Assembly (NCBI GenBank): GCA_965279355.1
Contig: OZ257155.1
Span: 3,844,001-3,908,000 of the forward strand
From: G965279355 sp965279355
GTDB lineage: Bacteria > Pseudomonadota > Alphaproteobacteria > CACIAM-22H2
Direction of reading: 5' to 3'
Length of the DNA stretch: 64,000 nt
Shown: positions 22,949-31,477 of the stretch, piece after piece
Layout: the number at the start of each line of letters is the position of its first letter
Position numbering within the stretch: position 1 is the first letter of the stretch
Notes under the pieces: model-generated
Told to the model about the DNA's origin: nothing
Database searches by the model: none
The model's input: only the letters and a program-made list of their open reading frames with translations
Made by a program: the position numbers and the translations under genes

Positions 22949-25132
22949 ATGTTTCTCTATCCCCGCTCCAAAGACCGGCCCTTTCATCTCGGTCCTTTTC
23001 CGCTTGAGTCGCTGCGGCGCGACGACGGCATCATCGATATCGAGGCTGGACGACCGAGGCGCACCGTCGCCGCGCGCGCCCCCGCCGACGATCCCTTGTC
23101 GCGCGCCGCGGATCATTACCGGGCGCTCTTCTGGAACAGCGCCGAAGGGCAGCCGGTTGCTGGCAAGGCGCCAGTGCCGGACGATCTCGAACGGCGATCG
23201 GTTGATATCAAAGGCGGCGCCTATTTCCTTGATGCCAGCGGTGTCGGACTCTGCCGGCTGCCGGAGAACGCCTGGCTGCTCGGGGCCGACGCGCAAGCCG
23301 ACACGTATGCCATTGTCCTGCTGCTGGAGCATGCCCGGCTGCCGGAGCCTGACAATCCGGCCTATGGCTGGGTTGCACCGGCCGCGGGTGCGGCAACCGA
23401 ACTTCGTCTCGCGGAGATCGCCTGCTCGCTTGCCGAGTACATCCGCAATCTCGGTTTTCAGGCGCGTGCGCATGCGGGAGGAGAGGCTCGTCTCGATATG
23501 GACCGGCTCGCAGTCCTGGGCGGGCTGGCGATCCGCACCGGCGACACGATCGAACATCCCTATCTCGGCCGCAACTTTTCGCTGGCCGTGATTTCGACCG
23601 ACTATGAACTCGCTGTCGACCGGCCGCTGCATCCCGACGCGCGCGGCGCCAGGGGGCTGGCCTATTGGTGGGGCCTGAACGGCGCGCAATCGGGCCGCGA
23701 GCGTAATCGCCGCACCCGGCGCGCCAGTCATCTCAGCGCCTATCCCATGGAAACGGTAAAGCGGGTCGACCGGCCGACCACGCTGATCATCGACAAGGAA
23801 GTGCCGCGTGTACCCAAGCGAGCCGCGTTCTTTCAGCGCGCGCTGCATGGAGACCTTGGCGACAAGGCGAAGAAGGAGCGGGCGCGCTTTGCATTCAAGA
23901 CGCCGTTCTCGTTCGCTCTGCTGCAATTGATCCGCTCGCTGGTGAAATTCCAGGACGGCGACGTGGCGCCGGCCGCCGTGCCGCAAGACGATGCCGCTGC
24001 CAATACGCGCGCCATCAAGTCGCTGTCCTATTTTCTCGGATCCGATCTGACGGGTATCTGCGAGATTCCCGATTATGCCTGGTACTCGCACAAGGAGGAC
24101 GGCACCGAAATCCGCCCCTATCATCGCTACGCCGTTGTGATGCTGATCGATCAGGGCTACGACACCATGGAGGGCGCCAGCGGCGACGACTGGATCTCCG
24201 GCGCGCAGTCAATGCGGGGCTATCTTCGCGGCGCGGAAATCGCCGGTGTGATGGGGGAATTCCTGCGCGGCAAGGGCATTCCTTCCCGACCGCAGACCAA
24301 TGCCGACAGCGACGTTCTCCACATTCCGCTGATCTTGCAGGCAGGGCTGGGCGAGTTGAGCCGGATTGGCGAACTGGTTCTCAATCCCTTCGTGGGGCCG
24401 CGCTTCAAGTCGGTTGTCCTGACGACCGATATGCCGCTTGAGGTCGACAAGCCGATCGACTTCGGCCTCCAGACGTTCTGCGGCAGCTGCCTGAAATGCG
24501 CCCGCGAATGCCCGTGCGACGCTATCCCGTTCGGCGACAAGGTCATGTTCAACGGCTATGAGATCTGGAAGCCGGATGTCGAACGATGCACCCGTTATCG
24601 CGTGACGAATCCGAAAGGGGCGGCCTGCGGCCGCTGCATGAAGACCTGTCCGATCAACAAGGTCGTCGATGCCGACGGCGCGTATCTCACCCGCATCGCA
24701 AGCTGGCTCGGTGTCAATGCGATGTGGCTGAAGCCTCTGATGGTGCCGCTCGCCACGTGGATGGATGATTGGCTCGGCAACGGCACGCGCAATCCCGTCA
24801 AGAAATGGTGGCTCGACCACGAACTGGTGAACGGTGTGGCTGTCGAGCCGAAAGCCACCAACCAGCGCGACATCGATCCGACGCGAAAACTCGATCCGGC
24901 CAGTCAGAAGATGGCGTATTACCACGCGAATATGATGCCGCCACCCGATGAGCCCGGGGCCGTGGCCGTGGACCGCAAGGCGGCGATGGCGGCAGGCGCG
25001 GTTCTGGAGAAGCCGGAAGGGGCGCGGCTTCGCGTCGCGGCAGGCGGGGCGGGCCCTGAGCACTACAAGGCGACCCCACCGGTCGGAGCGCCGCCAGCGG
25101 AAAAATCTAAACCTCTGAATCCATACAAGTAG
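22949..25132 (+). CDS. Cytoplasmic-type corrinoid/Fe-S reductive dehalogenase homologue
   Basis: A 727-residue member of the reductive dehalogenase (RdhA) superfamily, which uses cobalamin and two 4Fe-4S clusters to remove halogen from organohalides. Cluster motif one is C511-x2-C514-x2-C517-x3-C521-P; motif two is C547-x12-C560-x2-C563-x3-C567-P, the RdhA spacing. There is no twin-arginine signal, and the N-terminus (FHLGPFPLESLRRDDG) resembles the aerobic, catabolic type exemplified by BhbA and NpRdhA. Residues about 87-227 and 356-503 align with each other, indicating an internal duplication of the corrinoid-binding module. After the clusters comes a tail of about 160 residues, Pro/Ala-rich at the end, but not the fused flavin/2Fe-2S reductase of BhbA. 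Substrate and electron donor are unknown. Confidence 0.82.
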   Translation: MFLYPRSKDRPFHLGPFPLESLRRDDGIIDIEAGRPRRTVAARAPADDPLSRAADHYRALFWNSAEGQPVAGKAPVPDDLERRSVDIKGGAYFLDASGVGLCRLPENAWLLGADAQADTYAIVLLLEHARLPEPDNPAYGWVAPAAGAATELRLAEIACSLAEYIRNLGFQARAHAGGEARLDMDRLAVLGGLAIRTGDTIEHPYLGRNFSLAVISTDYELAVDRPLHPDARGARGLAYWWGLNGAQSGRERNRRTRRASHLSAYPMETVKRVDRPTTLIIDKEVPRVPKRAAFFQRALHGDLGDKAKKERARFAFKTPFSFALLQLIRSLVKFQDGDVAPAAVPQDDAAANTRAIKSLSYFLGSDLTGICEIPDYAWYSHKEDGTEIRPYHRYAVVMLIDQGYDTMEGASGDDWISGAQSMRGYLRGAEIAGVMGEFLRGKGIPSRPQTNADSDVLHIPLILQAGLGELSRIGELVLNPFVGPRFKSVVLTTDMPLEVDKPIDFGLQTFCGSCLKCARECPCDAIPFGDKVMFNGYEIWKPDVERCTRYRVTNPKGAACGRCMKTCPINKVVDADGAYLTRIASWLGVNAMWLKPLMVPLATWMDDWLGNGTRNPVKKWWLDHELVNGVAVEPKATNQRDIDPTRKLDPASQKMAYYHANMMPPPDEPGAVAVDRKAAMAAGAVLEKPEGARLRVAAGGAGPEHYKATPPVGAPPAEKSKPLNPYK

Positions 25133-25208
25133 TCCGTCCCACTGGGCACGGGGTTGCTTGACAGTCGGCCAAGCAATCGGCTTAGGTTCATAACCATAAA
25201 GAAAACAG

Positions 25209-25255
25209 GGTGTTCGGGAAGGGTTTAGGCAAACCTCACCGGAACAAAGAACACC
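25209..25255. promoter_or_regulatory. Nested inverted repeats in the leader of dctP
   Basis: Outer arms GGTGTTC (25209-25215) and GAACACC (25249-25255) are perfect complements, and an inner GGTTT/AAACC pair (25222-25226, 25231-25235) nests inside. In RNA this would form a long interrupted stem-loop about 45 bases before the dctP ATG; in DNA it could be an operator. A TTGACA occurs upstream, near 25160, without a clear -10. Confidence 0.4.
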
Positions 25256-25301
25256 GCGTGGCTGGCTTTTCGGCTTCACGTTTCAACAGGGAGAACGCAC
25301 G

Positions 25302-26327
25302 ATGAAAAGGACAGGCTTGGTCTCTTTTGCAGCGCTTTTGGCTGCATGCGTCGCAGGCGACGCGTCCGCGCAGCAGGAGCGGAATTTCAATCTCAAGTTC
25401 AGCTACTGGGTCCCGCCGAGCCACATGCTTGTGGTGAAGTCCAAGGAATGGGGCGAGTCGATCACCAAGGCGAGCGGCGGAAGCATCCGTGTAACGGTCT
25501 ATCCGTCCAGCCAGCTCGGGTCCGGCAAGGACCATTACGACATGGTCAAGGACGGCATCGCGGATATAGGCCTGATCAATCCGGGCTACACGCCCGGCCG
25601 CTTTCCGGTGATCGGCGCGACGGATCAGCCGTTCCTGATCAACAATGCCCAGAAGGCAGCGCCGGCGCTGGCCAATTGGTACGCGAAGTACAAGGACCGC
25701 GAGATGAAGGAGGTCATGACCTGCCATGTGTTCACACATGAGCCGGGCTCCTTCCACAGCCGCAAGAAGATCCAGACCCCGGAAGACATCAAGGGGTACA
25801 AGGTCCGCACTGCCAACCAGACGATCGCGGAATACGTGACGCTGATGGGCGGCACCTCGGTGCAGGTGCCGATCATGGAGGCGTTCGAGACGCTGCAGCG
25901 CGGCATGACGGACTCGCTCACCATTCCGCCGGGCGGCCTGATCACCATGCGCTTCGGCGAGCTGGTCAAGTTCCATCTCGACGCGCCGCTCTACGTCTCA
26001 ACCTTCACCAACAACATCAACAAGCGCGTTTACGATTCGATGTCGGCGCGACAGAAGAAGGTGATCGACGACCACTGCACGCCGGAATGGTCGGCGGGAA
26101 TCAGCGCGATGTGGTCGAAGGAAGAAGACGACCTGCTGGTGAAGCTGAAGGCCGACAAGAGCCGCGAGTTCTACAAGATCACCGACGCGCAGATGCAGCT
26201 CTGGCGCAAGGCGGCGGAGCCGCTGTTCGTCGCGTGGAAGGACTCGGTCCGCAAGGCCGGCTACAACCCCGAAGAAGTGTGGACAGAACTCCAGACTCAT
26301 CTGAAGTCGACGGGATCTCTGTACTAA
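25302..26327 (+). CDS. dctP: TRAP transporter solute-binding protein DctP
   Basis: Periplasmic receptor of a TRAP carboxylate importer. Signal peptide with cleavage after GDASA; mature NFNLKFSYWVPPSHM; the KGYKVRTANQ segment holds the conserved Arg that pairs with the ligand carboxylate, followed by GGTSVQVPIMEAFETLQRGMTDS. Followed by the membrane subunits, with a hairpin terminator between that likely keeps receptor levels higher. Linked downstream of the dehalogenase, so the ligand is plausibly a halogenated carboxylic acid. Confidence 0.93.
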   Translation: MKRTGLVSFAALLAACVAGDASAQQERNFNLKFSYWVPPSHMLVVKSKEWGESITKASGGSIRVTVYPSSQLGSGKDHYDMVKDGIADIGLINPGYTPGRFPVIGATDQPFLINNAQKAAPALANWYAKYKDREMKEVMTCHVFTHEPGSFHSRKKIQTPEDIKGYKVRTANQTIAEYVTLMGGTSVQVPIMEAFETLQRGMTDSLTIPPGGLITMRFGELVKFHLDAPLYVSTFTNNINKRVYDSMSARQKKVIDDHCTPEWSAGISAMWSKEEDDLLVKLKADKSREFYKITDAQMQLWRKAAEPLFVAWKDSVRKAGYNPEEVWTELQTHLKSTGSLY

Positions 26328-26332
26328 GGCAT

Positions 26333-26375
26333 ACGGCGGCGTCCGCGCGGAACATCCGGCGGGCGCCGTTTTTTT
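26333..26375 (+). terminator. Rho-independent terminator/attenuator between dctP and dctQ
   Basis: ACGGCG at 26333-26338 pairs with CGCCGT at 26364-26369, with further GC-rich pairing inside, directly followed by a run of seven T (26369-26375). It lies inside the operon, so partial readthrough would give more receptor than membrane subunit. Confidence 0.75.
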
Positions 26376-26393
26376 GAGTCGGGGTTTCTTTTC

Positions 26394-26906
26394 GTGGACA
26401 GAGTGATCTACGCCGTCGAACGCATTGCGGGCGCGGCGATCGGTATTCTCGCCCTCATTACTTTCCTTGAAGCCGTGCTGCGCTATGGCGTGGCGCCGCA
26501 TTACCCGAGCTGGGGCCATATTCCCGACGGCTTCATCTTCGGACAGACCATGCAGGGCATCGCGATCTGCTGGGGCATCGCAACCGCCACCTACGCCGAC
26601 CGGCATGTTTCGGTCGATGTACTTTATGTGATGGTCGGCGAGCGGGCGAAGCGCGTGTTCGACGTACTGGCCTATTCGATCAACCTGGCGTTCATGGCCG
26701 TGTTCGGTTTCATGATCAGTTACAAGGTTCTGGACATCCTGCGGGCCGGTGAAATTTCGGTCGAACTGCGCGTGCCGATCTGGATCGGCTACGTGGTGGC
26801 CGCGATTGGCATTATGGCGGCGGTGCTGATGGCGGCGGCACGGTGGTGGCAGGTCGTGGTCCTGCACCGTAATGCAGGGCATGCGGAAATGGATTCGCTC
26901 AAATGA
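26394..26906 (+). CDS. dctQ: TRAP transporter small permease DctQ
   Basis: Four-helix membrane subunit, 170 residues. The segment around VERIAGAAIGILALITFLEAVLRYG is helix 1 with the family Arg-Tyr; CWGIATATYADRHVSVDVLY is the second conserved block. The start is GTG 26394, with AGTCGGGG upstream. The stop overlaps the dctM start (ATGATG region) by four bases. Confidence 0.9.
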   Translation: MDRVIYAVERIAGAAIGILALITFLEAVLRYGVAPHYPSWGHIPDGFIFGQTMQGIAICWGIATATYADRHVSVDVLYVMVGERAKRVFDVLAYSINLAFMAVFGFMISYKVLDILRAGEISVELRVPIWIGYVVAAIGIMAAVLMAAARWWQVVVLHRNAGHAEMDSLK

Positions 26907-28210
26907 TGGATGAAGGCACAGTCGTCGCGATCGTCGGCTTCATCGCGGTCATTGCGCTGATGTTGATCCGCGTGCCGATCGGCACCTGTCTCGGGATCGT
27001 TTCCATCGTCGGCTTCGGCTACATGACAGCGCCCTGGCCGGCGCTAAGCCTGCTAATCCATTCGCCGATCCGCACCGTCACGAATTTCGAATTCAGCGTC
27101 ATTCCGATGTTCATCCTGATGGGTGCGCTGGTCAGCGCGTCGGGCATGAGCCTTGAACTGTTCCGCGCGGCCAAAGCGTGGCTCGGCCATTTTCCGGGCG
27201 GCATGGCGATGGCGACGGTGTTCGCCTGCGGCGGGTTCGCGGCGATCAACGGTTCGTCCATCGCCACGGCGGCAACCATGATCTCGGTGGCGCTGCCGGA
27301 GCTGCGGAAATCCGGCTACAACCCCGGCCTTTCCGCCGGCGTGATCGCCGCCGGCGGCACGCTTGGCATCATGATCCCGCCGTCCGTCCTGTTCGTGATT
27401 TACGCCATCCTCACTGATCTGGACGTCGGCTCTCTTTTCATAGCGGGAATTCTTCCGGGTCTGCTGGCCATCGCGCTCTACTGCACCACCATCCAGATCA
27501 TCTGCTTCTACCGGCCTGAGCTCCTGCCGGCCGGAAAGAAGGCGGACTGGCACGAGCGTATCACCAGCCTGCGCGACGTCTGGGCAACGCTGCTGCTATT
27601 CTTCATGGTCATCGGCGGGATCTACGGCGGTTTCGTGACGGTGGTCGAGGCCGCTGGCCTGGGCGTGGTGGGCGCCCTGCTGATCGGCATCGCGCGCAGG
27701 AAGCTCTCGTGGCCCGCCATCGTCGACGCCCTGGTGGAATCGCTGCGCACCTCGGCGTCGGTCTTCATGATCGCGATCGGCGCCTTCCTGTTCCAGTATT
27801 TCCTCGCCATCACGCAGGCGTCGCAGCTGGTCGCGGACTTCCTGACCCATCTCGACCTGCCGCCGATGGGCATCATGATCCTGATCCTGGTGGCTTATCT
27901 GCTGGCCATGAGCTTTATCGACGAGCTTGCCATCGTGCTGCTCACGGTCCCGATCATCTTTCCGATCATCGTGCAGCTTGGCTTCGATCCGATCTGGTTC
28001 GGCGTCATCATCGTGATGACGGTGACCATCGGTCTCGTGGCGCCGCCGGTCGGCATCATCTGCTTCATCATCAACAACATGGTGAAGGACATCAGCCTGG
28101 TCGATATCTACAAGGGCGTGATGCCGTTCGTTTGTGCCGATCTCATCCGCCTGGCGCTCCTAGTGGCCTTTCCCTCGATTTCGCTCGTTCTGGTCCAGGC
28201 GATGCGGTAG
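26903..28210 (+). CDS. dctM: TRAP transporter large permease DctM
   Basis: Multi-spanning membrane transporter subunit of 435 residues. It shows the IT-superfamily pattern: IRVPIGTCLGIVSIVGFG, VIPMFILMGALVSASGMS, FAAINGSSIATAATM, and APPVGIICFIIN near the C-terminus. With DctP and DctQ it completes a Na+-dependent TRAP importer. Confidence 0.93.
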   Translation: MMDEGTVVAIVGFIAVIALMLIRVPIGTCLGIVSIVGFGYMTAPWPALSLLIHSPIRTVTNFEFSVIPMFILMGALVSASGMSLELFRAAKAWLGHFPGGMAMATVFACGGFAAINGSSIATAATMISVALPELRKSGYNPGLSAGVIAAGGTLGIMIPPSVLFVIYAILTDLDVGSLFIAGILPGLLAIALYCTTIQIICFYRPELLPAGKKADWHERITSLRDVWATLLLFFMVIGGIYGGFVTVVEAAGLGVVGALLIGIARRKLSWPAIVDALVESLRTSASVFMIAIGAFLFQYFLAITQASQLVADFLTHLDLPPMGIMILILVAYLLAMSFIDELAIVLLTVPIIFPIIVQLGFDPIWFGVIIVMTVTIGLVAPPVGIICFIINNMVKDISLVDIYKGVMPFVCADLIRLALLVAFPSISLVLVQAMR

Positions 28211-28279
28211 TCCGCTAGCGGTTAAAGACCCTTCCGGACAGGCCCCGGCGTGTCATACTGGCGGGAGGAGGACTGAAAC

Positions 28280-28819
28280 ATGAAGAAATCGCGCTCGATC
28301 CGACTGGTGCTGCTTGGCAGTGCGAGCCTCGCGCTGGCTTCCTGCGGTGAGGATTTCCCGCAGGACGCCAAATTCTTCACCGACGCCAAGGACTGCAGCG
28401 CCATTTACAGCGACGAGAGCTGCCGTCAGGCGGAGACTCAGGCCAAGCAGGCGCTGGCGACCGAAGCGCCGCAATACAACCGCAAGGAAGAATGCGAGGC
28501 GGAATTCGGCCCCGGGAATTGTGAAAGCAAGCAGTCAGCCAGCGGCGGCGGCAGCGTCTTTATGCCGCTCCTCATGGGCTACATGATGGGAAACATGATG
28601 AGCGGCGGAAACCGCTTCTCCCAGCCCGTGTTCCGCGGACCGAACAACGCGGCGGTAGTGCCCAATCGTGGCCAGCTCTTCAATGTCGGCAATTTTTCGC
28701 GGGCTGATGCCGGCGCCGGCTCGTTCCGTCCAGCCGCCACCGCAACGCCCGTGACGCGCGGCGGCTTCGGTAGTACGGCGAACGCGTACCGCAGCAGCGG
28801 CACATCAGCCGGCGGCTGA
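28280..28819 (+). CDS. DUF1190 lipoprotein (YgiB-like)
   Basis: A 179-residue predicted lipoprotein. Signal peptide with lipobox LALASCGED; Cys-paired region DCSAIYSDESCRQAE typical of DUF1190, then a low-complexity Met/Gly/Ser region and a Gly/Ala/Ser-rich tail. First gene of a three-gene unit with an ATP-grasp protein and a DUF350 membrane protein, the same association as E. coli ygiB-ygiC and yjfM-yjfC-yjfL. Probably anchored to the outer or inner membrane facing the periplasm. Confidence 0.83.
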   Translation: MKKSRSIRLVLLGSASLALASCGEDFPQDAKFFTDAKDCSAIYSDESCRQAETQAKQALATEAPQYNRKEECEAEFGPGNCESKQSASGGGSVFMPLLMGYMMGNMMSGGNRFSQPVFRGPNNAAVVPNRGQLFNVGNFSRADAGAGSFRPAATATPVTRGGFGSTANAYRSSGTSAGG

Positions 28820-28823
28820 TCGC

Positions 28824-29954
28824 TTGCAGCGTCTTCGTGTCGAGCCGCGGCCGGACTGGCGCGCGCATGTCGAGACCGATCTCGGCTTTGCCTTTCATAC
28901 CATAGACGGCGCCCCGTACTGGGACGAGACCGCCTGCTATCGCTTTACCGAAGCGCAGGTCGACGAACTCGAGGCGGCGACCAACGAACTTGAGCAGATG
29001 GCGCTGGCCCTGGTCGGCAATGTCGTCCAGGAAGGCGATGCCGCCTATGCGCGCCTGCGGATTCCTGAAATCGCCTGGGCGGCAATCGACGGAAGCTGGA
29101 AGGCCGGGGAGAAAAACCTCTACGGCCGGTTCGATCTTCGCTACGACGGGAAGACGCCGCCGAAGCTGCTCGAATACAACGCCGACACGCCGACCGCATT
29201 GTTCGAGGCTGCCGTCGTCCAGTGGGACTGGCTGGAAAACGCGATGCCGGGGCGCGATCAGTTCAATTCCATCCACGAACGCCTGATCGAGGCGTGGAAG
29301 AATTTCGGTATCGGTCGCGAGCGGGTCTATTTCTCGGCGGTGAAGGGTCATACCGAAGACGGCGGCACGGTCGAATACATGCGGGATACGGCCGTGCAGG
29401 CGGGGCTTGAGACGGCGCGCATCTCAATCGACGAGATCGGCTGGAACGGCCGTGAGTTCCTCGACCTCGAGGACAAGCGGATCGGCGTCCTGTTCAAGCT
29501 CTATCCTTGGGAATGGCTGGCCGGCGAGGAGTTCGGCGCGCATCTGCTGAGTGGTGTGACGCGCGTGATCGAGCCGGCCTGGAAGATGGTGCTGTCCAAC
29601 AAGGCGTCGCTGGCGCTGCTCTGGGAAATGGCGCCGAACCATCCCAATCTGCTGGAGGCGTCGCTGGAACCGGGCGCGATCGATGGCCCGACCGTCCGCA
29701 AGCCGATCTTCAGCCGCGAAGGCGCCAACGTGCAGGTGCGCGAGGACGGCAAGATTGTCGCGGAGACCGAAGGCCAATACGGCGCCGAAGGGTTTGTCGA
29801 GCAGGCCTATCTGAAGCTGCCCGAGTTCGAGGGCAACTATCCGGTGCTCGGTGCCTGGGTTGTCGCCAGCCAGTCGGCCGGCATCGGCATTCGTGAGGAT
29901 TCGACGCCGATTACCCGCGATACAAGCCGTTTCCTTCCGCATTACTTCGAATAG
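28824..29954 (+). CDS. Glutathionylspermidine-synthase-like ATP-grasp protein (YgiC/YjfC family)
   Basis: A 376-residue protein matching the synthetase half of glutathionylspermidine synthase, without the amidase domain. Recognisable pieces are the YGRFDLRYDGKTPPKLLEYNADTPT block, FKLYPWEWLAGEEFG, the nucleotide-binding SNKASLALLWEMAPNHPNLLEA and YLVKL-like AYLKLP, and the terminal GGAWVVAS-like region GAWVVASQSAGIGIRED. The start is a TTG at 28824, five bases after the lipoprotein stop. Proteins of this type form C-N bonds with ATP; substrate unestablished for this subgroup. Confidence 0.85.
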   Translation: MQRLRVEPRPDWRAHVETDLGFAFHTIDGAPYWDETACYRFTEAQVDELEAATNELEQMALALVGNVVQEGDAAYARLRIPEIAWAAIDGSWKAGEKNLYGRFDLRYDGKTPPKLLEYNADTPTALFEAAVVQWDWLENAMPGRDQFNSIHERLIEAWKNFGIGRERVYFSAVKGHTEDGGTVEYMRDTAVQAGLETARISIDEIGWNGREFLDLEDKRIGVLFKLYPWEWLAGEEFGAHLLSGVTRVIEPAWKMVLSNKASLALLWEMAPNHPNLLEASLEPGAIDGPTVRKPIFSREGANVQVREDGKIVAETEGQYGAEGFVEQAYLKLPEFEGNYPVLGAWVVASQSAGIGIREDSTPITRDTSRFLPHYFE

Positions 29955-29978
29955 CAATCCCCCGGAGGCCGCCACCCC

Positions 29979-30386
29979 ATGTCGATCGTGATGTCGCTGC
30001 AGACCGTCGGCAGCTTTCTGCTGTATTTCGGAGCCGCCCTGATCGCGCAGGCGGTGTTCGTTGCCCTCTATATGGCCGTCACCAGCCATCACGAGGCATC
30101 GCTGATCCGCAAGGGCAACGTCGCTGCGTCGATCAGTCTCGGCGGTGCGGTCCTGGGATTCACGATTCCGCTGGCCAGCGCCATCATCAGCAGCGTCTCG
30201 CTGCTCGACATGGCGGTCTGGGCGGTGATTGCCCTTATAGTTCAACTGGTTGTGTTCAAGGCGATCGATGTCGCGCTGAGCGGGATCTCAAGCCATATCG
30301 AGGAAGGCAATATCGCGGCGGCCGTAACCCTCGCCACCGCCTCACTGGCCATCGGCATCATAAACGCCGCAAGCATGACATATTGA
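29979..30386 (+). CDS. DUF350 membrane protein (YjfL-like)
   Basis: A 135-residue integral membrane protein with about four hydrophobic helices. AASISLGGAVLGFTIPLASAI and AAAVTLATASLAIGIINAASM show the internal repeat of DUF350. It completes the DUF1190/ATP-grasp/DUF350 unit. Confidence 0.85.
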   Translation: MSIVMSLQTVGSFLLYFGAALIAQAVFVALYMAVTSHHEASLIRKGNVAASISLGGAVLGFTIPLASAIISSVSLLDMAVWAVIALIVQLVVFKAIDVALSGISSHIEEGNIAAAVTLATASLAIGIINAASMTY

Positions 30387-30408
30387 GCGAACTGAGCGAA
30401 CTGGACCG

Positions 30409-30888
30409 TCAGTTCGTCTCGCCGCGCTCCACGCGCTCGGCCGCCAGTTTCTCCAGCGCCCGCTGACGGGCAATGGCCCGCTCGCGGTCCGGCACATGGA
30501 TCAGGCCGGACAGCTTCCGCACCAGCATGTCTTCGTGCGGATCGAGAACCCCGTCTGCATAAGCGACCTGCCACAGCATCTCGACGATATGGATGCGGTC
30601 TTCCGGGCTGATCTGGTTGCAGATCTCCCGGGTGAAGGGGAAATACTGGGTGGTGTCATGGACCACCTTCTCGGCGGCCTCGACCAACTGGTGCACCCGG
30701 GCCGGGGGCAGGTTGAACTTCCGGGCCAGCAGCGCCTCGATGGCAGCGCGCTCGTCGCTGTCGAAGGACTCGTCCATCCGGGCCGCCTCGATCATCAGGG
30801 CCGCAACCGCCATTTCGAGCTGACTGCCGACCTCTGCCGCCGCCGGGGGCTTGCCGCCGCCAAGAAAGTCCAGAACCCGGTCCAGCAT
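30409..30888 (-). CDS. TerB-like tellurite resistance domain protein
   Basis: A 159-residue all-helical protein of the TerB/co-chaperone YbjN-like class. AVAALMIEAARMDESFDSDERAAI and the repeated MLWQVAYADGVLDPHEDMLVRKLSGLI contain the acidic D-x-x-x-D/E turns typical of TerB domains. No other ter genes lie nearby, so direct tellurite resistance is not implied; this domain is common in general stress or membrane-associated roles. Confidence 0.83.
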   Translation of the reverse strand: MLDRVLDFLGGGKPPAAAEVGSQLEMAVAALMIEAARMDESFDSDERAAIEALLARKFNLPPARVHQLVEAAEKVVHDTTQYFPFTREICNQISPEDRIHIVEMLWQVAYADGVLDPHEDMLVRKLSGLIHVPDRERAIARQRALEKLAAERVERGETN

Positions 30889-31066
30889 GTCATCTCCGCC
30901 CAGTTGTCTCGGATGAGGGGAACCACCAGATAAGGGGGGTATCCGGCCATTTTAAGGCAGGATGCGATCATCCCTCGACAGAAACGCTATTTTTTGGTTT
31001 TTGACGCCCTGATCACACGGGTGGACCTAGAGTCGCCCCACCAAGTCATTAAGAGGTAGTTGTTAG

Positions 31067-31453
31067 ATGAAGGGTAAGGACACGTTCGCCGACCGGTTGG
31101 GCGTCGCCGCTAAGGCGAAACAGGCGCTGCTGGAGCGAGCCAAGAAGCTGAATCCCGCCAATGACCCGGCTTTTGCCGAGCGGCAGGCGGAACGGCTGGC
31201 AATCGTCGCCGCCCGCGAGGAACGCGAGGCCGCCAAGCGGAAAGAGCGCGAGGAGCAGGCCGCCCGCGAGGCCGCCGAGAAGGCGGCTGCGGAAGCCGCC
31301 CGGAAGGCCGCCGAGGAGGCCGAACGGCTTGCCCGCGAGGCTGCCGCCGCGGAAAAGGCTGCCAAGAGTGTGATGTCCGAGGCCGAGCAGAAGGCCGCCC
31401 GCGACGCCCGCTACGCCGCCCGCAAGGAACGTCAGAAGAAAAAGAAGCGCTGA
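31067..31453 (+). CDS. DUF6481 family protein, Ala/Glu/Lys-rich coiled coil
   Basis: A 128-residue highly charged protein. The N-terminus DTFADRLGVAAKAKQALLERAK is the conserved DUF6481 motif; residues about 35-110 are an almost uninterrupted helix of Ala, Glu, Lys and Arg, and the C-terminus is a Lys-rich patch. In alphaproteobacteria such proteins are small, basic and possibly nucleic-acid associated; function unknown. GAGGTAG precedes the ATG. Confidence 0.8.
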   Translation: MKGKDTFADRLGVAAKAKQALLERAKKLNPANDPAFAERQAERLAIVAAREEREAAKRKEREEQAAREAAEKAAAEAARKAAEEAERLAREAAAAEKAAKSVMSEAEQKAARDARYAARKERQKKKKR

Positions 31454-31477
31454 TTGGGGCGCCGGGGCAGCCTGGCG

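Noticed and set aside
22811..24124. Long minus-strand open frame opposite the dehalogenase gene
   Set aside because: Its translation is Arg/Gly/Gln-rich without domains, and the opposite strand encodes a clear RdhA homologue; typical antisense openness of GC-rich genes.
30409..30888. Tellurite-resistance locus
   Set aside because: Only a single TerB-like domain is present, without terC, terD or terZ neighbours; the name should not imply resistance.
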